64,000 nucleotides of DNA from Kuschelorhynchus macadamiae. Taxonomy: Eukaryota > Arthropoda > Insecta > Coleoptera > Curculionidae. Position numbers and translations under genes: made by a program. Every line of letters begins with the position of its first letter. Position 1 is the first letter of the stretch. The DNA is taken from positions 2,934,501-2,998,500 of the forward strand of contig JAUTXW010001600.1 in NCBI GenBank assembly GCA_030620095.1. Reading direction: 5' to 3'. Under the pieces are notes generated by a model. It was not told the origin of the DNA. It was given only the letters and a program-made list of their open reading frames with translations, and made no database searches. This document shows positions 12,551-22,400 of the stretch, one piece after another.

Positions 12551-12563
12551 TTTACATGTATCT
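12551..12563. repeat. Target site duplication, right copy (LINE)
   Basis: TTTACATGTATCT, matching 7297-7309 exactly and following the CATT-repeat tail directly. Confidence 0.95.
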
Positions 12564-13040
12564 TTAAAACCAATATTGAATTCTGAACAACTTTCTTTTA
12601 AAACCATGTTAGCTCGGTTACTGTTTGCCTCCATAGTCTGTGGGTAGACTTGCTATTTCCGTATCCACTTTCTTCAGCAATAGCTGAACTAGTATTTGGG
12701 ATGATTGTAAACCATGTACCGAAAGGAACTCTCTTTTACATATTTTGATATCAAGTTTGTCGACTGTATGCTGCAATTTCGTGAAGAAACCCTTCTCTTG
12801 GTCTTTTTTAATTACACAGAAAGACGCATTTTCTTTACCATAATCACCAAGAGCGTAAAAATTCTCAAATATATTTTCCTCGGTACCTCGCAGCAGCGTT
12901 CGGCAGTTTTTTTTGAATCGACAAAGGGATCCTAAAACTTTTACGGAAATTTACTGATTTTTTCTGATCAGAAAACCTGACCCAAGATTTATTTGAGCTT
13001 TCCTTAGATCACTTTTGGGGGTTTATCTGGCGTTGGTAGG
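12564..13040 (-). pseudogene. N-terminal part of the unnamed transposon protein split by the LINE
   Basis: The minus strand gives a continuous frame with ENIFENFYALGDYGKENA, then VIKKDQEKGFF, KICKREFLSVHGLQSS and LPTDYGGKQ, before a frame change leads to FNIGFKDTCKLCD across the LINE site. The motif CKxFLSxHG fits my memory of the unnamed arthropod family whose C-terminal half lies at 6595-7296. Several frame changes and a stop show that the element was already decaying. Its 5' end is not definable; coding-like sequence fades near 13040. Confidence 0.65.
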
Positions 13041-14444
13041 AAAGATCGGCGTTCCCTTGGAGGTTTCTAAAAGAAAAATGAGTAGTCAAAAAATATTAAT
13101 ATATTTTCAGTAAAAGGCCACATGCTACTATAAACTTCCAACAGCAATAAATATTCAAGTAACGTTTGTTTTCAGCATAAGGCTACATGCCACTCAATAA
13201 TCCGAAGCCTCGAAACAAATTTTCAGTAAAATGATCAATTCAATCAAAAGAAATCAATTTTCTAACTTGAATACTTCTTTACCTAAGGGTTTCAATTGTT
13301 TTCTTATTCGAAACAATATAACATCGAATTAACTAAAACACGAATGACTCTGATGTACTTTTTGGATAGATATGCTTGTTATTCTGTAAACTCGACAACA
13401 CAAATACCAAAACCAGTTTATGGAACTAAGGTTATTACAAAGGCGACAACTATAGGAAATTTTAACATTTATTATTGATTTTTTAGGAAACACGACGAAA
13501 GATCAGACGAAGATTTGCGGGGTGGTCGAACATTTCTAATTCTAGTTACGCCACTGACGCAGGAACTAAAATTAATATGAACTATTTACGTTCACGTAAT
13601 TAGGACTTTACAGTAATTCGTATAAAACCGCATTATTAGCTCGCCATACACACATTCATTAGCTAATGGCTGCACATTACTACACTAATAGACTTACACG
13701 AGCAGGTTAAAACTAAATGAGCCATAATAGAGTTCTTGCGGCTAACTTAAACATAAATTCCTCTTCTTGGGCGCCGTAAAATGGAATATTCCATTTCAAG
13801 AATACTTAAACAAGAGAAATAAATAAACCAGGCTGTTTGGAAATTCACTATTAAAAAGTTAAGAATTTATTTAAGCTGTAATGGCCTATAGAGGTAATCC
13901 ACTTATACAATAATGCGAAGACCTTGGCTAGACTCTGGCGTATGAAGGTATCAGATGGGTTAAAATTCTTAACAAATCAAGAATAACAAAAAGTTTTATT
14001 TGCTGTTTGTATTACACTAGTCATCAAGGCCGTTCCCCGTCTAAAGCATCGTGATTGCGAATTCAATAACCAAAATTTTCCACCACGTATAGATTTTGAG
14101 TTATAGAATACATCAGTTATTTTTATTTTATTCCAAAATTTTTATATAATTTTTAAATAGTTTCATAAGTTCAAAAAATGAAGATATTCTATATTCTAGC
14201 TTTTATTTGCAAAAATAAATATGAAAATACACTTATAGTAAGCCCTTTCTAAATAACTCTTTTGCAAATACTGTACTTACTGTTTATATTTCTGATCGCT
14301 TTCTCTCATAAAAAACCAAATATAATCCCCCATCATTGCTGGAGATTTCATCTATTTTGATAGTGTTGCTTCATTGTCGGTATATCTTGGTTGAACCTTG
14401 GTTGTCACTAACTTAACTGTATGTCATTTTGTCAGCCAGCAAGC
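13041..14444. other. No recognisable gene
   Basis: AT-rich sequence. A CGCCACTG motif at about 13549 resembles a hAT end but has no partner that I can place. The open frame at 13296-13478 has no motif. Confidence 0.55.
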
Positions 14445-15190
14445 GCTGTTGCCAAAGTAAATTTTGTTATACTCTTTGATGTGCGAGTATTATTTTTTTT
14501 CATAAAGATGGGTTGGTATAAGTAAGAGCGGAAAGGAATTAGGTGGATTGGTACCGGGTTAGTACCAGGTTAAGCGCGGAGGCACCATATTTAAAGCCAA
14601 AATATTTAGAGTCAGTTTCACATTAAGTAGGCAACCAGTTCTACATATATTTTGTGCGAAGGGAATTGGGCATTTATGTGATTTTATTAAAGTTTCTAAT
14701 TTTAGTATTTTTTTGACTTATAATTAATAAAAATGCGGACTAGGTTGTTAGGATTGGTTAGGCTCGCTGCAAAGAAAGCGCGCCAACAAAATTCGAGATC
14801 TACCTTTTTTTAACAAAACCTATACTGTTAGGTGAATATGTCCCGTTAGCGTTAGGTTAGCCCAGGTTCGTCGATGAAACGATCATTAAAGCCATAAGGT
14901 CACATGCTAAAATCATATCTAAAATATGCGCGAACTCTAAAGTGGCGTGATTGGCGAAAATGAATTAGGGTCCTGTGATTCACACCGGGTTAGGTTAGCA
15001 TCAGGTGTGTTAATAAAACTATCGTTAAACCATTTTGTTCAAATTTAGGAATACTATTTGTATATTTGAAGAAAACCAAGTAAGTTTGGCAACAATGCAT
15101 ATAATTTAATTTCTGTATTTTGTCAAAAACTTTATAATTGACAGTTTTAGCATTGGAAAAGTATTTCTGAAATTTATTGGTTATTTATGG
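14445..15190. repeat. Interspersed repeat R1, copy 2 of 3
   Basis: This is the longest copy. It contains CTGTTGCCAAAG near 14450, GATTGGTTAGGCTCGC, GCGCGCCAACAAAATTC, ACTGTTAGGTGAATATG, CCCGTTAGCGTTAGGTTAGC and CAGGTTCGTCGATGAAAC. A second GGTTAGGTTAGCATCAGG stretch with GTTAATAAAACTATCGTTAA lies near 14990, and the end is GTTTGGCAACAATGCATATAA at about 15085. The tail to 15190 aligns with 5150-5240 of copy 1. No reading frame. Confidence 0.75.
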
Positions 15191-17966
15191 AAAGTTTAAT
15201 GATTTTTTTTAATAAAAAAGATTCTTCATCCACGCTTTTTTTGCTTAAATATAGAAAATTTAAGGTAAGCTTCCTAAAAAACCAAAAAAGGTAAAAAATC
15301 GAGATGCATTAAATCGTACCAGACCAATTTTTAATATAAAACATTTTTTTTATTTATATTCTTTTATATTTGTAGCTTTACTCTTAAAGATTTTGTAATC
15401 ATCAAAAATGTCCGAGCAAGTTGATGAAATTTTAGCACTGACTGTACAAACCTAATTATAGTTAAAGAAGATATAATGTGAAAATTTTAATATATGTTTG
15501 TAACTACATATTAAAACTAAATTAGATTACTGGCATTGGAAAAGTCATATCAATATTATGTCTCTGCAAATTGTGTGTTAAGTGGTATTAACTAAAACTG
15601 TATTATTCAATTTACATAAACAGAGCAAGGTATGCATTTAATTAATTAAGATCAAGAAAATGTTGTTTTTAGTTGTGTACCTGACAATATAGGAGTTTTC
15701 CAGTGTCAGCTTTTTTCTGGTTTCTACTATTTGTAGCCTTCCTCAAGGCCTCCATTTATGTATATCATTCTAGGAAATTTCTAAGTCATACGTTAAGTCT
15801 ATTATAGGTAAAAAAATTAGGTAAAATAGGCCGGTTTAAAAAATATGTATACTTTCCATAAGCATTTAGTTGAACTTTATTTTAGTTCTATGTAAAATTC
15901 TGTAGTAAACATTTACGCAGTAGAATATACTTATTTAACTTCGGCAGCAAAATGCTATTTTTTTAAGTAAAAATGTACATTTTTTAACTAATAGTGAAGC
16001 GACAGAATATTATTATTGGACACACTGGATCTCTTATGTGTGAGCATTTTTTTTTAATGCTGATATTTTTCAAGTCGCCCAGAAGCTTGTTTACTTCTGC
16101 TGTGTTAAAGTCAGATGTTACAGATACACAGCCGAAGGGAGATAGAGTAGGTGCTATTTGTAAAATCACTGCTACGGTATATCTTGGTTGTATTTTAGTG
16201 ATTAAGGATGTCTTATTAGAATGATTAGTTTTCCTAACCTTCTTGATATAAGACTAAAACATTTTTTATTAGACAAACCTAAAATTATTATTTAAAGTAT
16301 TATTTTTACTAGTGTTATAGGAACTATGGTAATTACCTCGTTAAAGTAAAAGCTAAAAATAAATGAAAATAGGTATGTTAAATTTATTTTACTTTTACAA
16401 AATATCAGCAAAAGATTGCATACAGCAATGTTTTTTGTTACACATTACATTTCTAATTTGTGTCATGATCTGAGGTTGGGAAACCTACACTCAGTACTTA
16501 TCAGTTTAACTAATGGAATTTGATGTCAGGTTTAAGCATTTTCTGGAGTTGAAATTAGTTTTGAGTAGTTAACACTACACTCAATTAATACTTAAAGGAA
16601 TCTTTAATTCATTAACTAAATTAAGGTTGACAGCTTTTAGAAATATCGATCTGGGATATCTAAGAAAGAATGAAAACCAAGTGATGACAAACAAAAAATA
16701 AATATAGCTTAAATAATCAAATGAAAAGAGATTGAGAAATGATTATAAATAAAACAGAATGTTAAATTGTATTTTTTTGTAACTTTTTAGCTGTTTTGTA
16801 CAGAACTAAAATCTTAGAAGTTAAGAGACATAAAACTTAACTTCAAACGGACAAGTGTTTAAAGTACTATCTACTCCAGCAAAATTCCCCTAATCTGATC
16901 CAACAAATGCCTACAAAAAGATCACTTCTTTTGTGTCTGAGTACTAACTTTTGTTCAGAGTAAGGTCAATAGTACTTTTTTATTTCGGATGTAGAAAAAG
17001 TAATTATATGCTTTTCTAAATGTGATTTCCATGAACAAAAAGGGAACAATTCGCATAAATTGCAAAATATATACTAGATGCCTACACACATGCTTAAAAG
17101 GAGGACATCTGGTTACCCTAGATATGTAAGAATATCAAGTATTTGAACACCTTAGAAAAATGTATGTTATTATTTATACAAATTTTAGGTGAATCTTTAT
17201 CTGATTCAGTGTACTAACATTTTCTGTTGTTCTATATCTGCAATATTTCGTTTATTTTTTCAATTATGGGTTTTTAAACAAGTCTAGTCTGGAGCATCAT
17301 TAATTTTTCTTTTTCTTTAACCAAATATTTACCGTTATTAAGTTAATTTTATCATATTTGTGGCAAGCATGAAACCTCTGTACTGTAGAAAGCAGGATTT
17401 CTAGGGAATCTATAAGACCTTATATTACATTTGGCCTTCGTTTTGTTATGGCTGAAGTAACTGCACAAGACATATTGTTCTTGATTTTTAATATCCAAAT
17501 TAATCTAAAAATTCTTTTCCTTCCAAAGTAAAATTTATTTTGAACAAAACAAAAATAAAAATTGTTGCCAAACTAATATAATTTAACCTACAGTTTTTAT
17601 TGATGTTTATTTCCAGGGCTTACTATATTTTTTTCGAAAGCTACCTCACATCTGATCTTAAATAAGAGATGCCGTTTACACTTTGAATAAATAAACAACA
17701 GGAAAGAGCCCCATGCATTATTTTAAATTAGCAGGCTTTTGACAAAATTACGTTATTTTTGGGACCATATTTTTCCGATGTTTACGTTTTGATTTGTTGA
17801 TGTTTGTTGACAAACCGTTGTCTTTGCAAATTTGAGCTTAAGTTTTAGCAGTTTATAAATAATACGCACATCGAATTAATATAAAAGTTGTTTAATAGGT
17901 TATGTTGTGTGTTATATAACGTAACAAACACCTTTTTGGTGATTTGCATTATCCTGAATACAAAAA
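15191..17966. other. No recognisable gene upstream of the THAP exon
   Basis: About 2.8 kb of AT-rich sequence on both strands without a motif I know. A short frame MSEQVDEILALTVQT at about 15408 stops at once and has no supported splice partner. The last 150 bp before 17967 should hold the 5' UTR or promoter of the THAP exon if that gene is real; I see no clear TATA box. Confidence 0.5.
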
Positions 17967-18037
17967 ATGGTCAGTTGTGTGGCGTGCGATCGTAGCTGTA
18001 TTGAAAGCACAAGGAAAAAAGGGATTTCGTTTTACCG
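17967..18037 (+). CDS. First coding exon of a THAP-domain protein (partial)
   Basis: ATG opens MVSCVACDRSC and continues to KKGISFYR, followed directly by a consensus donor GTAAGT (18038-18043), leaving phase 2. The pattern Met-x-x-Cys-x-x-Cys, then Lys-Gly-Ile-Ser-Phe-x-Arg matches the start of THAP domains, zinc-dependent DNA-binding modules of about 90 residues found in P-element transposases and host transcription factors. The exon boundary after F-Y/H-R is common for THAP genes. I cannot find the next exon (expected F-P then Cys-x2-His further on) within the window, so this may be an orphan exon or part of a transposon. It overlaps the left arm of the palindrome at 18010-19480. Confidence 0.6.
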
Positions 18038-18470
18038 GTAAGTGCATTCGTATTTTCGTAAGTAAAAAAATTAACTAGACACCTTGAAATCCGATTTAAA
18101 GGCAAACATAATTGTTATTATAAACAAAATCATATTTCTTAAAGTGTCAAACAGTTAGGTTAGGTTAGGTATATAAAAAACCCAGTAGCGTAACACTTCA
18201 TGTAATATTTTGTTAGATCAAAACATTACATCACACCTTAAGTATGTTTTAAAACGAAAGAAAAAAAGTTGGAGTTATGGATTTCTAGGAACAATTTTGT
18301 GGGACAAAATAAGTTTTAATATCTACCATTATATTCTCCTTTTTTTGGGTCTGACACTATGCTGAAGGGGAAACAGTTTGAATATATTTCTCAACAAATG
18401 TTATTTGTTTAACAGGCACTAAAGGCAAACAAAAAAATATGAAATCCCTTTTTGGAGATTTTAATTCATT
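18010..18470 (+). repeat. Left arm of a large degenerate palindrome
   Basis: Reverse-complement similarity to 19090-19480 runs nearly end to end: TGGTAAGTGCAT-type donor, AATCCGATTTAAAGGCAAA, TTGTTATTATA, a TTAGGTTA stretch, ATGTAATATTTTGTTAG, CAAATGTTATTTGTT and AAAGGCAAACAAAAAA. The arm includes the 3' part of the THAP exon and its donor. The spacer is about 620 bp. Confidence 0.85.
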
Positions 18471-19089
18471 TTTTAGACTTTTTTTAGGAAAAATTGAATA
18501 TACTATACAGGTAAATACATTTTTTTTAATTTCTATAAAAACTTAAGATATTTTGTTTTCGCAAAAATATAGTATTTTTCTTGTATTTATTAATTTATTT
18601 ACTAAGTAACCCAAATATATGAAATATTATATTATTTTAGCAACATATAATAATTTAGAAAAAACAACCACTCGAATCCAGGATACCCTTAAGAAAAATA
18701 TAATAAGTTAAAAAATCAACGTGTTTATTCTTATATTAATAAAAGCCGAGATAAAAGCATATTTAATTACCAAAATTCAATAAACAACATATTTCTTATG
18801 GTGCCCAAAATAAAAGTATTTATCATCTTATTCTCTTCAAACTCACGGGCCCCTTAACTTCTTTCGCATTTGTTTAGTTAAGGCTAAAGAAGGACAGGTA
18901 GTGTTAGGTTAGGTCTGGGTTAAGTTAGTTTACACTTACAGAATCCAAAATTTTTTGTTAGTGATTTTGGGATATCTTAAACGATGTAAGGTTAAATTAG
19001 GTTAGTTATTTTTATCGATTTAAATTAATTTTGAGTTAGACGTAGAAAATATACAATAACACTAAGAATAGCTCATCATGAGCATCTTA

Positions 19090-19480
19090 ATGCATTAAAA
19101 TCATTTAGCTCCAAAAATGATTTCATATTTTTTGTTTGCCTTTACTGCCTGTTGTAACAAATAACATTTGCTGAGAAATTTAATAAAATTGTTTCTCCTA
19201 TATGAGACCCAAAAAAAGGAGAATGTAATGTTAGATATTAAAACTTATTTTGTCCCCTAAATTTTTTCCTAGAAACCCATGATATTTTGACCTAACAAAA
19301 TATTACATGATGTTTTACGATTTTGTGTTTTTTATATATCACTAGGTTCTTAACCTAACTTTGAGAATTATCATTTTAACTATAATAACAATTAATTATT
19401 TTTGCCTTTAAATCGGATTTAAAAATGTCTAGTTACTAAATACAAATGCACTTACCAGTGGAACGAAATTCCTTTTTAAA
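19090..19480 (-). repeat. Right arm of the palindrome, with a degenerate THAP exon end
   Basis: On the minus strand it ends AAAAAGGAATTTCGTTCCAC then TGGTAAGTGC, matching the exon end and donor at 18018-18043. The remaining THAP coding sequence is not preserved. Divergence between arms is moderate (small indels and substitutions), so this is an old structure and not an assembly mirror artefact. Confidence 0.85.
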
Positions 19481-21440
19481 CCTGAAGCAAATCTAAAACT
19501 TTTGTTATAAAGTAATTTTATATCTTATACTAAATAAATACTTAAATATTGTGAGTGAAGCAAATATACAATATATATTATAGCGTGTGCATGGATTTAG
19601 GTACATAAAAAGTTTTGATTATTAAAAAAATAAGATTGGCCACAAAAAATATTCTTTATAATATACAAGGTGCATAAAACACACAAGTGAACACAAGTAA
19701 GTAAAATAAAAAAAATTAAGAAATTAAAAGATAATCTAGTTAGAGAGAGATGAGATAAAAGTCATTTAAAGTTTTTTGTACAAGGAGTAGTTTTTAGGTA
19801 ATATAATGGTCAATAAATAAATAAAAAATTTCACATTGAGACATTTTTTACATATTCACCATTCATTTTCCCAAAAACTTTGTCTACTACTAAAAGAATA
19901 AATTTCTACAAAAAAAAACACAGTGGCATCTTATGCGAGTGTTATTCCACTTCAAAATAAAAATCATAAGTGAATATTGTACTTTGGTAGTAGGGAGAGC
20001 AAACTAGGAAGTACTAAATAAAAATGAATGGTGTAGGAACTTCTGGCATTTTTAACCCACAAAATTTATTCGTACCGTATAATAGCAGTTGTATTTTAAT
20101 TATTTTATTCACATTTCCAAAATTATTTCTGTATTTCTATATGTTTTGTTTTTATTTCTATAGTTAATATTAATTTTACTGAATTTTCTTCTATTCTAAT
20201 GTGTTTTAGATATTGATATTTCGTATTTAGGTATTTATCTAATGTTTTGTTTTATATTAAAGTTAAATAAAATAATAATACTTGTGCTTGTTTTTATTTA
20301 AAACGTAATTTAGACTGTATTTTCAAATGAGTTGCAAGTTCTTCCAAATAGCCTCTCCTATGGTTGAGCCGTTGTACAAAAGGTTTATTTTGTAAAACGT
20401 AAAATGTAATATCTAAAGTGAGTTATTAAAGACATTAATTTTAATGTTAAATTGGCACCTGAAATAATATAACTTGCTTAATTTAGTCCATATTATAATT
20501 CCCTTTCAAAAGTATAAAGTTTTCTAATTACTTTCTAAATTTCAAAGTAAAAATCAAAGTGGATACGCCACTGAAAACCGGAAACAAGGTGTTGTCATTT
20601 TGACGGGCCATCGCTTTGAATCTTGGGACCTTCCCGGTCTCGTCAAGGTCACGGTTAGGCTCTTTCCTGTACATTAGAAGTTTGCACCATGCTCCGGTTC
20701 GGTTGACCGCTTCGAACCGCAAGAATTCACGATGTAAGTAGTGACGTCACCAGGTGAATGGTTCGATAACTGGTCTGTCTAATTGCTAACCATGTCGGGG
20801 ATATGGTCCCGATCGCAATTCTAGAAACAAACAAAATAAAGCGTTTTTTTTACAAATTGGAAACAGCGAAATTATTTATTTATATCGTTAAATAAATGAT
20901 TTTTATGGTCTTCTAGTGTTATCTCTAGTTTTGTGTGTGATATTATTTGGGTTATTGCATATTTGAAGGCTGATGTTAAAAGTTTCATGAAAAATGACAA
21001 ACTGCTTATTACAGGTACACTATTGCTATTAAAAAATAAACTCTTACACATAAATTGCTAACTGTTTCTCCATATTTGTTATTATTTTTTTGCAAGATCA
21101 AAACACAATTAATCATTTACTTTAGATATCATTTGAAATCGGTAACCACACGTTTTCACCATGTTCGTCATTATCTGACAGACCAGTGCTAAAAGTTTGA
21201 GACCAACGGTTAGTGAAACCGGAGCATGATGAAAACACTTTATTTATTTATGCAAAGCCTTTATATCAAACCAAATGGGTTTCGGTCGGTTCTGAAATAC
21301 TATCAATCCAATCGAAAACGGCCTTGACTGCAACAGATCTGTCATTGATTTGTCTAATGATTCTGTCATGTCCGTTTTTTTCCTCTTCTAAACAGCGGGA
21401 TAAAATGTTAATATTCGTTTAACTGTAATATTTTAAAATT
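19481..21440. other. No recognisable gene; presumed 5' flank of the transporter gene
   Basis: 19.5-20.5 kb is AT-rich and featureless. 20560-20830 is richer in C, G and CpG and begins with GGATACGCCACTG, which looks like an isolated hAT-type end. The transporter start lies 600 bp further on, so this could include its promoter, but no TATA or initiator is convincing. Confidence 0.4.
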
Positions 21441-21669
21441 ATGGTGTCATTTAAAAAAATCCCAGTTCGCGTTTGGATAATTCCGTTAATATGTTTTAAT
21501 CTATTTTTTGTAAGATGTATCTCGGACTATTTAAAAAGTAGTTGGAGATTAATTGCAGTGCGAAGAAATGAAGTCAGATATAAGGCTTGGTGCGTACTAA
21601 CAGACGAAGAAAAACGTAAAAAGTTTGCAATGAAAATTCCATGGTATAATAAAACTTCACCCGATTATG
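21441..21669 (+). CDS. SLC17-like MFS transporter, exon 1
   Basis: Encodes about 76 residues from MVSFKKIPVR to SPDYG and ends at a good donor (ATG then GTAAGG) in phase 1. A hydrophobic span at residues 11-30 (VWIIPLICFNLFFVRC) is the first membrane helix, followed by a long basic loop and a possible glycosylation site at Asn70-Lys-Thr, as expected for the first non-cytoplasmic loop. SLC17 transporters move organic anions or phosphate with sodium or protons. This exon alone would not identify the family; exons 2-4 do. It joins exon 2 in phase to give DYGPRYEFSHYQ. The ATG is the first in frame after an upstream stop. Confidence 0.7.
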
Positions 21670-21959
21670 GTAAGGGATGTTTTCCATCACGACGGTGATT
21701 TATTAATTAAGAAAATGCATTGCCTTTTAAGTCTTTTTGGGGTTTCGGTAAACTATGTTGTTACTCTTAAATCTCGTTTATTTTTGTTTCTTTTTGTTTT
21801 TATCTGCCATTCTAGCAGTGCAAATTGAGAAAATGTGTGGAAAACTCTCATCAGCACTCAAAATTTACTTTAAGATGTAATTATTATACAAATCAAAGGT
21901 AATTTTGATTTCAAACATCTTTCCGACTGTTCCCATCGCCATGCTTGTTTCTAATTTGA

Positions 21960-22400
21960 TGTGCGACGTTGCCATATTCATAATTAAAGAAATACCTATA
22001 AGTTATGATACACGTAAAACTATTTTTTTTATAACAAAACTTATAATTAATAAAAATTCGGATTAATTTAGGTTAGGATTAGTTAGGATTCCTGTAAAGA
22101 AAACGCGCGGTAGCGCGCCAACCGAATTCCGAGTCTATATTGAAAGCGGGATGTTTCTGTAACAAAAACTATATTGTTAGGTGGATCTGTCCCGCTAACG
22201 TTAGGTTAGCCCAGGTTCGTCAATAAAACCTTCATTAAAACTATAATAATACCAATAAATATTTACAATTCTGTTGTCTATATAATTTTCAATTGGTTAT
22301 TTCATTTCCTCTAACAAATTGGTAAATCTAAAATCTGGCAACATTGCTAAATTTTTCGTTTTAAGGCTGTCAAATCGTGACCGAGTGTGACTTTTAATTA
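21960..22400. repeat. Interspersed repeat R1, copy 3 of 3
   Basis: GACGTTGCCATATTC at the start, AGGATTAGTTAGGATTCC, GCGCGGTAGCGCGCCAACCG, TTGTTAGGTGGATCTGTC, CGTTAGGTTAGCCCAGG, then CTGGCAACATTGCTAA at the end (about 22335). It lies in intron 1 of the transporter, in the same orientation as the other two copies. Confidence 0.75.

Noticed and set aside
18150..18170. TTAGGTTAGGTTAGG, like the insect telomere repeat
   Set aside because: Only three units, and similar GTTAGGTTAG words occur across the window inside repeat R1; not a telomere remnant.
13549..20580. Single CGCCACTG / CAGTGGCG hAT-like ends at 13549 and 20575
   Set aside because: No transposase remnant between them and no duplicated flank; the motif is short enough to occur by chance.
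20528..20722. Small minus-strand open frame in a GC-richer patch before the transporter
   Set aside because: No motif, no splice signals that extend it, and it ends in a hAT-like tip sequence.
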